A stretch of DNA of 59,137 nucleotides from NCBI RefSeq assembly GCF_013001275.1, contig NZ_JABDMV010000073.1, forward strand, positions 1-59,137, in the 5' to 3' direction. The notes below the pieces were generated by a model. That model was not told the DNA's origin. It did no database searches and saw nothing but the letters and a program-made list of their open reading frames with translations. The DNA is from Flaviramulus sp. Its GTDB lineage: Bacteria > Bacteroidota > Bacteroidia > Flavobacteriales > Flavobacteriaceae. The translations under genes and the position numbers were made by a program. Positions 9,479-17,397 of this stretch are shown here, piece by piece. The first letter of the stretch is position 1, and every line of letters begins with the position of its first letter.

Positions 9479-9641
9479 AAACACCATACCGTTATCAAAG
9501 TAAAGTGAATAATTATGATAATTTAAAGGTAAATGGATTATGAATTTATTAAAAACTTAACAGCAATTATATGATATATATTAATTGTGTTTTAACTAAC
9601 ATAAATATACTTAAAGAATCCTCTATTTTTAGTAAAAGTTG

Positions 9642-9649
9642 TATTTTTG
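9642..9649 (+). promoter_or_regulatory. Probable -7 promoter element of sucA
   Basis: TATTTTTG lies 39 bases before the ATG at 9689. Its presence argues against the longer frame starting at the TTG inside this element. No clear -33 TTG is seen. Confidence 0.5.
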
Positions 9650-9688
9650 AAGAATATTTTGCTAAATCGTTATAGTACAAAAATAATA

Positions 9689-12433
9689 ATGGATAAATTT
9701 TCATTTTTAAACGCAGCACACACAGCTTACTTCGCTGATTTATACGATCAATATTTACAGAATCCAGATAATGTAGAGCCAAGTTGGAGAGCTTTTTTTC
9801 AAGGCTACGATTTTGGTAGTGAAAACTATGGATTAGACGGTGAAATTATAGATGGCGTTTCAACCCAAATTCCCGAACAGGTTCAAAAAGAATTCAATGT
9901 AGTTAAGTTAATTGACGGCTACAGAATGCGAGGACATTTATTTACAAAAACAAATCCAGTTAGAGGAAGACGAACATATTCACCAAATTTAGATATTGAA
10001 AACTTTAGCTTAACAGAAAGTGATTTAGATACTGTTTTTAATGCTGGAGAAATTTTGGGTATTGGTGCAAAATCCTTGCGCGAAATAATTAAGCATTTAG
10101 AAAGTATTTATTGCGATTCAATTGGAATTGAGTACATGTATTTGCGTAATCCAGAAGTTATAAAATGGTGGCAAGATCAGCTTAATGAAAATGATAATCA
10201 ACCCAATTTTTCGGTTGAAACTAAAAAATATATTCTTTCAAAATTAAACCAAGCAGTAACCTTTGAAAACTTTTTGCAAACTAAATATGTAGGACAAAAA
10301 CGATTTTCATTAGAAGGTGGAGAGTCTTTAATCCCAGCTTTAAGTAATGTGCTTTTTTATGCTGTAGAAAAGTATGGTGTAAAGGAATGTGTTTTAGGAA
10401 TGGCTCATCGAGGTCGTTTAAGCACATTGGTTAATATTTTTAGAAAACCCGTAAACGAACTTTTTAGTGAGTTTGATGGAAAAGATTTTGAAGATGAAAA
10501 TATTGATGGTGACGTAAAATATCATTTAGGCTTAACACTCGATAAAACATATCAAAACGGAAAAAATATCAAGATGAATTTAGTGCCAAATCCATCGCAC
10601 TTGGAAACTGTAGCGCCCGTAGCAGAAGGCATTACACGAGCTAAAATTGATAGTGATTATGATGGCGATAATTCTAAGATTTTACCTATAATAGTTCATG
10701 GTGACGCGGCTATTGCAGGGCAAGGCGTGGTATATGAAGTGGCGCAAATGAGTCAGTTAAACGGTTATAAAACAGGAGGAACAATACACATTGTTGTAAA
10801 TAATCAAATAGGCTTTACTACCAATTATTTAGATGCTCGATCTAGTACTTATTGTACAGACATAGCCAAAGTTACTTTGTCCCCAGTATTACATATAAAT
10901 TCCGATGACGCCGAGGCAGTTGTTCATGCTGTTGAAATGGCTTTAGAGTATAGAATGCGCTTTAAAAAAGATGTGTACATCGATTTACTGGGATACCGAA
11001 AATATGGACATAACGAAGGTGACGAACCTCGATTTACACAACCAAAACTATATAAAGAAATAGCAAAACATTCAAATCCATTTAAAATATATTCTGATAA
11101 ATTAATTGCAGAAAACACTATTGATAAAGCATATCTTGATAAAATTGTTGAAGATTTTAAAGCGACCTTAGAACGCGCATACGATAAATCTAAGAAAGCA
11201 AAATCGTCTAAAGTTAGAGAGTTTATGCAAGAGCGATGGACCAATTTTGAACGAAAAGGTGTCGAAGCAATGCTTGAAACAGATAATACAACCTATCCTA
11301 AAGATAAATTAGAAAATATTTCTAAAGTTGTTTCCACAGTACCTAAGGATGTTACGTTTTTGCGAAAGGCAGAAAGAATTTTGGAAGGTCGTGCAAAAAT
11401 GGTTTTTGAAACCGATACGCTCGATTGGGGAATGGCTGAAACGTTAGCCTATGGTAGTTTAATGGAAGAAGGGTTTAATGTTCGTATTTCCGGACAAGAT
11501 GTTGAACGTGGTACGTTTAGTCATCGCCATGCAATACTGCGCGATGAAAAATCTGAAGAACGCATCAATCTATTAAATATCAATCCGAACACTAAAGGTA
11601 AAATGGATATTTATAATTCCTTTTTATCGGAATATGGTGTGCTTGGTTTTGATTATGGCTATGCTATGGCTAATCCAAACACCTTAACTGTTTGGGAAGC
11701 ACAATTTGGAGATTTTAGTAATGGAGCTCAAATTATTTTTGATCAATATTTATCAGCAGCTGAAGATAAATGGAAATCACAAAATGGGATTGTAGTATTA
11801 CTTCCACATGGATATGAAGGTCAGGGCTCGGAGCATTCAAGTGCGAGAATGGAGCGTTATTTACAGCTATGCGGAGATGATAATATGATTGTTGCCGACT
11901 GTACAACTCCAGCGAACTTTTTTCACTTGCTACGCCGTCAAATGAAGCGTAATTACAGAAAGCCGTTAATTGTATTTACACCAAAAAGTTTACTGCGTCA
12001 TCCTAAAGCAGTATCTTCTTTAAATGAATTGGCTTCCGGACAATTTCATGAAGTTATAGACGATACTGTAAATCCTAAAGGAGTTAAAAAGTTAGTATTT
12101 TGTACAGGTAAATTTTATTACGATTTACTTTCGGAAAGAGAAGAAATAGGAAAAGAAGATGTTGCATTGGTAAGAATAGAGCAATTATTCCCATTACATT
12201 TAGATAAAATACAAGCTGTTATAAATCGTTACCCAAATGCTGAGAAATATGTTTGGGCGCAAGAAGAACCTAAAAACATGGGTGCTTGGAGCCATATGGC
12301 GCAACGAATGGATTTAGTGAAATTAGAAGTAAATTCAAGACCATATAGTTCTGTGCCTGCGCCAGGTTCAAGCACACGAGATAAAAGAAGACAAAAGCGC
12401 GTTATTGATGCAATTTTTGATAAAGAAGAATAG
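9689..12433 (+). CDS. sucA: 2-oxoglutarate dehydrogenase E1 component (EC 1.2.4.2)
   Basis: This 914-residue thiamine-diphosphate enzyme decarboxylates 2-oxoglutarate in the TCA cycle and passes the succinyl group to the E2 lipoyl arm. The N terminus (MDKFSFLNAAHTAYFADLYD) matches the E1o peripheral segment that docks E2. Further signatures are the HRGRLSTL loop, the GDAAIAGQGVVYE...VNNQIGFTT ThDP-binding region, and the GQDVERGTFSHRHA segment of the C-terminal half. The start at 9689 was chosen over a longer frame at 9647 because of this N terminus and the promoter element upstream. sucB follows 24 bases downstream. Confidence 0.95.
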   Translation: MDKFSFLNAAHTAYFADLYDQYLQNPDNVEPSWRAFFQGYDFGSENYGLDGEIIDGVSTQIPEQVQKEFNVVKLIDGYRMRGHLFTKTNPVRGRRTYSPNLDIENFSLTESDLDTVFNAGEILGIGAKSLREIIKHLESIYCDSIGIEYMYLRNPEVIKWWQDQLNENDNQPNFSVETKKYILSKLNQAVTFENFLQTKYVGQKRFSLEGGESLIPALSNVLFYAVEKYGVKECVLGMAHRGRLSTLVNIFRKPVNELFSEFDGKDFEDENIDGDVKYHLGLTLDKTYQNGKNIKMNLVPNPSHLETVAPVAEGITRAKIDSDYDGDNSKILPIIVHGDAAIAGQGVVYEVAQMSQLNGYKTGGTIHIVVNNQIGFTTNYLDARSSTYCTDIAKVTLSPVLHINSDDAEAVVHAVEMALEYRMRFKKDVYIDLLGYRKYGHNEGDEPRFTQPKLYKEIAKHSNPFKIYSDKLIAENTIDKAYLDKIVEDFKATLERAYDKSKKAKSSKVREFMQERWTNFERKGVEAMLETDNTTYPKDKLENISKVVSTVPKDVTFLRKAERILEGRAKMVFETDTLDWGMAETLAYGSLMEEGFNVRISGQDVERGTFSHRHAILRDEKSEERINLLNINPNTKGKMDIYNSFLSEYGVLGFDYGYAMANPNTLTVWEAQFGDFSNGAQIIFDQYLSAAEDKWKSQNGIVVLLPHGYEGQGSEHSSARMERYLQLCGDDNMIVADCTTPANFFHLLRRQMKRNYRKPLIVFTPKSLLRHPKAVSSLNELASGQFHEVIDDTVNPKGVKKLVFCTGKFYYDLLSEREEIGKEDVALVRIEQLFPLHLDKIQAVINRYPNAEKYVWAQEEPKNMGAWSHMAQRMDLVKLEVNSRPYSSVPAPGSSTRDKRRQKRVIDAIFDKEE

Positions 12434-12457
12434 TAAATACCATTAAAATTATAAACA

Positions 12458-13669
12458 ATGATTTTAGAAATGAAAGTGCCTTCGCCAGGTGAGTCTATCA
12501 CGGAAGTGGAAATAGCGACATGGTTAGTTGAAGATGGAGATTATGTTGAAAAAGACCAGGCAATTGCAGAGGTTGATAGTGATAAAGCAACCCTTGAATT
12601 ACCAGCTGAAGCAAGTGGAATTATAACACTTAAAGCGGAAGAAGGAGATGCTGTAGCCGTTGGAGCTGTTGTGTGTTTAATTGATACTGATGCAGAAAAA
12701 CCAGAGGGAAGTGCTGATCCAAAAGAAGAAAAGAAAGAAGAAGCACCAAAAGCTGAAACACCTAAACCAGTGGCTTCAGAGTCAAAAACCTATGCTACAG
12801 GGTCTGCTAGTCCAGCTGCAAAAAAGATTTTAGCAGAAAAAGGGATGGATTCGACTTCTATTTCTGGAACCGGAAAAGATGGAAGAGTAACAAAAGAAGA
12901 TGCTGTAAATGCTGTGCCATCCATGGGTACTCCAACAGGAGGAAATAGAGGCACAACCAGAAGTAAAATGTCCATGTTACGCAGAAAAGTAGCAGAACGT
13001 TTGGTTGAAGCAAAAAATACAACAGCAATGTTAACTACTTTTAACGAAGTAGATATGTCGCCAATTTTTGCTTTACGCACAGAGTATAAAGAAACCTTTA
13101 AAACTAAACATGGCGTTGGTTTAGGCTTTATGAGCTTTTTCACTTTAGCAATAGTGAGAGCTTTAAAAATGTATCCAGCCGTAAATTCTATGATTGATGG
13201 GAAGGAAATGATTTCATATGATTTTTGTGATATTAGTATTGCAGTTTCTGGTCCAAAAGGATTGATGGTTCCAGTAATGAGAAATGTTGAAAACTTAAGT
13301 TTTAGAGGCGTTGAAGCCGAAGTAAAACGATTAGCTATTCGAGCGCGCGATGGCCAAATTACTGTTGATGAAATGACTGGAGGAACTTTCACAATATCAA
13401 ATGGAGGAGTATTTGGAAGCATGCTTTCAACACCTATTATTAATCCTCCTCAAAGCGCCATATTAGGGATGCACAATATAGTTGACCGTCCGGTGGCAAT
13501 TGAAGGAAAAGTTGAGATACGCCCAATAATGTTTGTAGCATTATCTTATGATCATAGAATTATAGATGGTAAAGAAAGCGTTGGATTTTTAGTGGCAGTT
13601 AAGGAAGCTTTAGAAAACCCTATTGAGTTATTAATGAATAATGATGTTAAAAAAGCTTTAGAACTTTAA
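12458..13669 (+). CDS. sucB: Dihydrolipoyllysine-residue succinyltransferase, E2 of 2-oxoglutarate dehydrogenase (EC 2.3.1.61)
   Basis: This 403-residue core subunit accepts the succinyl group from E1 and transfers it to CoA. Domains in order: a lipoyl domain (residues about 1-76, lipoyl-Lys in DSDKATLE), an Ala/Pro/Lys/Glu-rich linker, a peripheral-subunit-binding domain ([13 protein letters not shown]...GRVTKEDA, about 115-150), and a catalytic domain ending in the active-site motif [11 protein letters not shown]. It lies directly after sucA and ends at a strong hairpin terminator. The E3 lipoamide dehydrogenase is not in the window. Confidence 0.95.
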   Translation: MILEMKVPSPGESITEVEIATWLVEDGDYVEKDQAIAEVDSDKATLELPAEASGIITLKAEEGDAVAVGAVVCLIDTDAEKPEGSADPKEEKKEEAPKAETPKPVASESKTYATGSASPAAKKILAEKGMDSTSISGTGKDGRVTKEDAVNAVPSMGTPTGGNRGTTRSKMSMLRRKVAERLVEAKNTTAMLTTFNEVDMSPIFALRTEYKETFKTKHGVGLGFMSFFTLAIVRALKMYPAVNSMIDGKEMISYDFCDISIAVSGPKGLMVPVMRNVENLSFRGVEAEVKRLAIRARDGQITVDEMTGGTFTISNGGVFGSMLSTPIINPPQSAILGMHNIVDRPVAIEGKVEIRPIMFVALSYDHRIIDGKESVGFLVAVKEALENPIELLMNNDVKKALEL

Positions 13670-13690
13670 TTTCTATAATAAATAAACTTA

Positions 13691-13728
13691 AAAAAAGGAG
13701 TTACATTTTAAAATGGAACTCCTTTTTT
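13691..13728. terminator. Terminator of sucAB; also usable from the minus strand
   Basis: GGAGTT-A-CATTTT pairs with AAAATG-G-AACTCC (one mismatch) and is flanked by A6 and T6. It ends the sucAB transcript and could also end a minus-strand transcript carrying the small ORF at 13748-13849. Confidence 0.85.
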
Positions 13729-13747
13729 GTTTTAAAAAACTAACTAA

Positions 13748-13849
13748 CTAAATAAAAAATAAAAATATATTTATAGATATAATTGTAACAACTAAAACAA
13801 CTAAACCTATGTAACAATATTTCTGGAGAAGGTTATTTTCTTTTTCCAT
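13748..13849 (-). CDS. Putative 33-residue single-pass membrane peptide
   Basis: This is a short ORF with an ATG start and TAG stop. The first ten residues are polar (MEKENNLLQK) and the remainder, from about residue 12, is almost wholly hydrophobic (Ile, Val, Leu, Phe), long enough for one membrane helix. A bidirectional terminator lies 20 bases beyond its stop, and another hairpin lies upstream, so it would be a self-contained unit. I see no TAnnTTTG element close to it. The polar-then-hydrophobic layout is what a small membrane protein looks like, but an AT-rich antisense stretch could produce it by chance. Confidence 0.4.
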   Translation of the reverse strand: MEKENNLLQKYCYIGLVVLVVTIISINIFLFFI

Positions 13850-13889
13850 GGTATTTTAATTTAACTGGTTTAGGTATAGATTAACAAAT

Positions 13890-13922
13890 AAAAACTCCAC
13901 GCTATTAAAACGTGGAGTTTTT
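13890..13922 (-). terminator. Hairpin ending putative small RNA A
   Basis: AAAAACTCCACG pairs with CGTGGAGTTTTT across a nine-base loop. The T-run on the minus strand fits an intrinsic terminator; the symmetric flanks would also work on the plus strand. Confidence 0.8.
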
Positions 13923-13957
13923 AAAAAATCCCTCTAAATTTGAGTTGATTAATAGCA
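13890..13957 (-). ncRNA. Putative small RNA, copy A (about 68 nt)
   Basis: On the minus strand, TATCTTTA (a TAnnTTTG-like -7 element) is followed after three bases by TGCTATTAAT, taken as the 5' end. A purine-rich linker with AGAGGGA and a hairpin with T5 follow. The layout is shared with copy B at identical promoter spacing. The hairpin loop contains TTAATAGC, complementary to the 5' end. No convincing ORF is inside. The transcript is inferred, not observed. Confidence 0.4.
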
Positions 13958-13983
13958 GTATAAAGATATGGTACATTTCTGAC

Positions 13984-14013
13984 AAAAAAAATACGCACTT
14001 CTACTTATTTTTT
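13984..14013 (-). promoter_or_regulatory. Operator-like box A
   Basis: On the minus strand it reads AGTGCGTATTTT within a longer segment shared almost base for base with box B (14117-14146). The inverted-repeat form AAATAAG/GCGTATTT has one mismatch. It sits 15 bases upstream of the TAnnTTTA element of putative small RNA A, where an activator would contact polymerase. Confidence 0.5.
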
Positions 14014-14020
14014 GATTTTT

Positions 14021-14091
14021 AAAATGCGAAAGCTCCAAATCATAACAATTTGGAGCTTTCTTTAATTCTCCCTAAGAACTAATTAATAGCA
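14021..14091 (-). ncRNA. Putative small RNA, copy B (about 71 nt)
   Basis: On the minus strand TAACTTTA is followed after three bases by TGCTATTAAT, as in copy A. A linker with AGGGAGA follows, then a perfect 13-base-pair hairpin. The distance from box B to the -7-like element and to the 5' segment equals that in copy A, which suggests duplication. An alternative is that the hairpin is only the terminator of the upstream response-regulator gene. Confidence 0.4.
14028..14060 (-). terminator. Hairpin ending putative small RNA B or the regulator mRNA
   Basis: GAAAGCTCCAAAT (14028-14040) pairs perfectly with ATTTGGAGCTTTC (14048-14060) around a seven-base loop. The T-tract on the minus strand is interrupted (TTTCGCATTTT), so termination may be partial. 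Confidence 0.7.
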
Positions 14092-14116
14092 ACGTAAAGT
14101 TAGTTCAAAGAATTGT

Positions 14117-14146
14117 AAAAAAAAATACGCACTTCTACGTATTTTT
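14117..14146 (-). promoter_or_regulatory. Operator-like box B with perfect inverted repeat
   Basis: AAAAATACG (14121-14129) and CGTATTTTT (14138-14146) form a perfect inverted repeat with an 8-base spacer, overlapping the stop codon of the response-regulator gene. It lies the same distance upstream of a TAnnTTTA element as box A. A dimeric NarL/LuxR-type HTH protein is a natural candidate to bind it. Confidence 0.5.
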
Positions 14147-14777
14147 ATAAATGAGTTTTATTTAAACTTGCCCATACAGCTAAAGATGTGGGTTTGTTAT
14201 CTAAACCAAGTTTGCCAACAATATTACTGCGGTGTTTGTCAACTGTTCGAACAGAAATTGATAACTCATCAGCAATATCGTGACTTGTTTTGTTTTCAGA
14301 AATAAGAGTTACTATTTTTAATTCAGATTTAGTAAGTAATTTTAAAGTAGCTGGTTTATGGTTTCCATTATTTCCATTTAAATAAGAGGTAATTTCTTTA
14401 CTAAAATAAGGAGAGCCTTTTATAGCACTTTGTATACAAGTTTCAATTTCTTCTATAGCAAATTCTTTTAAAATATAGCCGTATACATTTAACGACTTAG
14501 CCTTATCATATAGTTCCTCTTCTTTATCAAAAGTGATTAGAATTATTTTGGTGGGCAAGTTGTTTTTTTTACATGCTTCAGCAATCTCTAAGCCTGTTAA
14601 ATAGGGCATTCTAATGTCTAGAATAGCTATTTCTGGTTTTAATTTTACAATTAGATTATAAGCTTGGTTGCCGTCTTCTGCGCTCCCTAAAATATTATAG
14701 CTTTTAGAAGTTAAAAAATCGGTCAGCCCCCGTAGCATCAATGGATGATCGTCTGCAATAACTATTGAAGTATTCAT
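14145..14777 (-). CDS. NarL/LuxR-family response regulator (orphan)
   Basis: This 210-residue two-domain regulator has an N-terminal receiver (residues 1-120) with acidic pair Asp9-Asp10, phospho-acceptor Asp54 (ILDIRMP) and conserved Lys in GYILKEF. A C-terminal LuxR-type HTH spans about 145-205 (LTKSELKIVTLIS...SVRTVDKHRSNI). No histidine kinase is adjacent, so its input is unknown. Forty-eight bases separate it from the upstream retropepsin-like gene, and that gap carries one AGTGCGTATTTT box. Boxes of the same sequence lie just downstream, suggesting autoregulation and control of the adjacent units. Confidence 0.9.
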   Translation of the reverse strand: MNTSIVIADDHPLMLRGLTDFLTSKSYNILGSAEDGNQAYNLIVKLKPEIAILDIRMPYLTGLEIAEACKKNNLPTKIILITFDKEEELYDKAKSLNVYGYILKEFAIEEIETCIQSAIKGSPYFSKEITSYLNGNNGNHKPATLKLLTKSELKIVTLISENKTSHDIADELSISVRTVDKHRSNIVGKLGLDNKPTSLAVWASLNKTHL

Positions 14778-14798
14778 AAATTTTTTTTTTGTGAGATT

Positions 14799-14825
14799 AA
14801 TTGCTATTAAATTAAAATACGCACT
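14799..14825 (-). promoter_or_regulatory. Operator-like box C upstream of the response regulator
   Basis: The minus strand reads AGTGCGTATTTT directly after the TAG stop of the retropepsin-like gene, followed within four bases by TTAATAGCAATTAA. The second half-site of the inverted repeat is not well conserved here, and no TAnnTTTG element follows, so the site may act in autoregulation differently from boxes A and B. Confidence 0.45.
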
Positions 14826-15275
14826 CTAATAATTATTCAATTTTAAATATAAATATTTCTTTTCATAATCAATAATAGCTTTAGATTTTTTTAATATATC
14901 TGCACCAATAATACCATCAACTGGATTCGATTTATGGTTTATAAGCGCTGTATTAACATGTGTTAAATTAAATAAGACTAAAACAACTTTATCATTTTTC
15001 CACTTTCCTATTTTGACTTTATTTTGACTAGACATTTTGGTCTCCATATTAGTGGCTCCTGCACCTCCAGCTAAAATTTTTGAGTCTTTTACCTTAAGAT
15101 TAAAAACTTCAATCGCCTCGAAACCTACACAAGAATTTGAGGCTCCAGTGTCTAAAATAAATAAACCAGTTTTATCATTTAATTTCACTTTAATTTCAAA
15201 ATGATTTGTTTTTGTAAGGTGCAATTTAACTTTGGCGTAACCTTTCTCATGTAGAAATTCTTGTAGTGTTTCCAT
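14826..15275 (-). CDS. Retropepsin-like aspartic protease-fold protein
   Basis: This 149-residue protein has the clan AA signature LFILDTGASNS with catalytic-type Asp42, a glycine-rich flap-like segment (AGGAGA, near residue 70) and the second family motif DGIIGADIL. Retropepsin-like proteins work as homodimers, each giving one Asp. There is no signal peptide, so the cytoplasm is its likely place. The ATG at 15275 was chosen over the longer TTG frame because that TTG is the end of a TATATTTG promoter element. The response-regulator gene follows on the same strand. The substrate is unknown. Confidence 0.8.
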   Translation of the reverse strand: METLQEFLHEKGYAKVKLHLTKTNHFEIKVKLNDKTGLFILDTGASNSCVGFEAIEVFNLKVKDSKILAGGAGATNMETKMSSQNKVKIGKWKNDKVVLVLFNLTHVNTALINHKSNPVDGIIGADILKKSKAIIDYEKKYLYLKLNNY

Positions 15276-15290
15276 CAATTTAATTTTAAT

Positions 15291-15298
15291 CAAATATA
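15291..15298 (-). promoter_or_regulatory. Probable -7 element for the retropepsin-like gene
   Basis: TATATTTG on the minus strand lies 15 bases before the ATG at 15275. The response regulator may be transcribed from here as second gene. Confidence 0.5.
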
Positions 15299-15358
15299 AT
15301 CATGTAAAAACAATTATTTTTACCGAATAGAATTAGCTATAATTTAAAATATTTTCTT

Positions 15359-16126
15359 TTGATTATTACCGATACACATACACATTTATATAGTGAAGCT
15401 TTTGATGATGATAGAAATAGCATGATTCAAAGAGCTATTGAAGGTGGAGTTTCTAGGTTTTTTATTCCAGCTATTGATTCTGCTTACACCGATGCAATGT
15501 TGCAACTTAAAAAAGATTTCCCAGATAATATTTTTTTAATGATGGGTTTGCACCCAACACATGTTAACGAGAAATATTTGGAAGAATTAGGCCATGTTGA
15601 TGAAATGCTTTTAAAAGAAAAATTTTATGCTATAGGTGAAATTGGCATTGATTTATATTGGGATAAATCTACTTTAGAGTCTCAAAAAAAAGCATTTAAA
15701 CATCAAATTAAATTGGCCAAAAAACACAAATTACCTATTGTAATTCATTGTCGCGATGCATTTGATGAGATATTTGAAGTTTTAGAAACTGAAAAAAGCG
15801 ATGATTTATTTGGGATTTTTCATTGTTTCACAGGAAATTTGGATCAAGCAAAAAAAGCAATTTCGTATAACATGAAATTAGGAATTGGTGGAGTAGTTAC
15901 CTTTAAAAATGGTAAAATAGATCAGTTTTTAAACCAAATTGATTTAGGTCATATAGTGTTGGAAACCGATTCTCCTTATTTAGCCCCCGCGCCATATAGA
16001 GGTAAACGTAATGAAAGCGTATATATATTAAAGGTATTAGAAAAATTATCTGCAATTTATAATTTACCTTTAGAAACAATTGCAGAAATCACAACAGAAA
16101 ACTCCAAGGAAGTATTTAAAATTTAA
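15359..16126 (+). CDS. tatD: TatD-family metal-dependent hydrolase
   Basis: This 255-residue TIM-barrel hydrolase belongs to a family of metal-dependent nucleases and deacylases. Metal ligands are visible in order: DTHTHLY (residues 5-11), Glu in IGEIGIDLYWD, IVIHCRDAF, FHCFTGN and ETDSPYLAP. The start codon is TTG at 15359; the next in-frame Met would remove the THTH metal motif, so TTG is required. The asparaginase gene follows after three bases, implying an operon. Confidence 0.92.
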   Translation: MIITDTHTHLYSEAFDDDRNSMIQRAIEGGVSRFFIPAIDSAYTDAMLQLKKDFPDNIFLMMGLHPTHVNEKYLEELGHVDEMLLKEKFYAIGEIGIDLYWDKSTLESQKKAFKHQIKLAKKHKLPIVIHCRDAFDEIFEVLETEKSDDLFGIFHCFTGNLDQAKKAISYNMKLGIGGVVTFKNGKIDQFLNQIDLGHIVLETDSPYLAPAPYRGKRNESVYILKVLEKLSAIYNLPLETIAEITTENSKEVFKI

Positions 16127-16129
16127 ATC

Positions 16130-17161
16130 ATGAGCACATCTAACCCTAACATTTTACTAATTTATACTGGAGGCACAATAGGTATGGTGAAAGATTTTAA
16201 AACGGGAGCATTAAAGGCTTTTGATTTTAAAACCTTGTTAGATAAGATTCCAGAAATTCAACTTTTGGATTGCAAGATTGATACAGTTTCTTTTAAAAAG
16301 CCAATCGATTCTAGTGATATGGACCCTAAATATTGGATTCAAATAGCAGATATTATTGAAGAAAATTACAAAAATTTTGATGGCTTCGTGGTGTTACATG
16401 GTAGCGACACTATGAGTTATACAGCATCAGCGTTAAGTTTTATGCTAGAAAATCTAGCAAAACCGGTTGTATTTACAGGGTCTCAATTGCCCATTGGGGA
16501 TTTACGCACCGATGCTAAAGAAAATCTCATTACTTCAATTCAAGTAGCGTCTTTGCAGGAAAAAGGCAAGCCAATAATTAAAGAAGTTTGTTTGTATTTT
16601 GAGTATAAACTATATCGTGCAAACCGAACAACAAAAATTAATGCTGAACATTTCCAAGCTTTTGCTTCATTAAATTATCCAGATTTGGCTGAGTCGGGCG
16701 TTCATTTAAAAATTAATAATGAATATTTATTTAAACCTAATATTAGAAAAAAATTTGTTGTTCATAAAGATTTGGATAAAAATATTGCACTAATAAAGGT
16801 ATTTCCAGGAATTTCAAAAACCGTTTTCACTAGTATATTTAGTATTCCTAATTTAAAAGCTGTTATTATTGAAACCTATGGTGCAGGTAATAGTACTACC
16901 AAAAAATGGTTCATTGATATATTAAAAGAAAACATTTCTAAAGGCATACATATTATTAATATCACCCAATGTTCTGGTGGAAGTGTCATGATGGGGCAAT
17001 ATGAAACGAGCAGTGAATTAAAAAGAATCGGAGTTATTTCAGGAAAAGACATAACAACAGAAGCTGCAATTGGAAAACTCATGTATTTGTTAGGACAAAA
17101 CATTTCTCGTAAAGCCTTCAAAACCAATTACGAAACTTCCTTGCGTGGAGAAATTAACTAA
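16130..17161 (+). CDS. ansA: Type I (cytoplasmic) L-asparaginase
   Basis: This 343-residue enzyme hydrolyses asparagine to aspartate and ammonia. Catalytic motifs are YTGGTIGM (Thr16) and VVLHGSDTMSYTAS, with Lys in RTDAKENL. There is no signal peptide, matching the cytoplasmic AnsA type rather than the periplasmic type II. It begins three bases after tatD and is probably co-transcribed with it. No obvious terminator is seen before the tRNA gene downstream. Confidence 0.92.
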   Translation: MSTSNPNILLIYTGGTIGMVKDFKTGALKAFDFKTLLDKIPEIQLLDCKIDTVSFKKPIDSSDMDPKYWIQIADIIEENYKNFDGFVVLHGSDTMSYTASALSFMLENLAKPVVFTGSQLPIGDLRTDAKENLITSIQVASLQEKGKPIIKEVCLYFEYKLYRANRTTKINAEHFQAFASLNYPDLAESGVHLKINNEYLFKPNIRKKFVVHKDLDKNIALIKVFPGISKTVFTSIFSIPNLKAVIIETYGAGNSTTKKWFIDILKENISKGIHIINITQCSGGSVMMGQYETSSELKRIGVISGKDITTEAAIGKLMYLLGQNISRKAFKTNYETSLRGEIN

Positions 17162-17235
17162 ATATAATCGTTAAAATTTTAGTGTTCGAAGTTTTTTTTG
17201 TTATTTGAGCATCCAAATTAAGTAAATAAAAATAC

Positions 17236-17323
17236 AGAGAGGTGGCCGAGTGGTCGAAGGCGCACGCCTGGAAAGTGTGTATACCTCAAAAGGGTATCGA
17301 GGGTTCGAATCCCTTCCTCTCTG
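17236..17323 (+). tRNA. tRNA-Ser (anticodon GGA)
   Basis: The acceptor stem AGAGAGG pairs with CCTCTCT, discriminator G. The anticodon stem CACGC/GTGTG encloses CTGGAAA, giving anticodon GGA. A long variable arm (TATACC...GGTATC) and the GGTTCGAAT T-loop region confirm a class II serine tRNA. CCA is not encoded. Confidence 0.97.
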
Positions 17324-17397
17324 CTGATATTTATTATTTTTAATTGCTTTTTTTTTATATCTTTAACACTTTAACTAATAAAATTAAGAACTAGAAC

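Noticed and set aside
12790-13422. 210-codon open frame antisense to sucB
   Set aside because: It lies wholly within a clear E2 gene, has no recognisable domain and no promoter; codon composition is that of a mirror frame.
13905-13976. 23-codon frame crossing putative small RNA A
   Set aside because: Its ATG lies upstream of the inferred transcript start and its codons run into the terminator hairpin; coding is unlikely.
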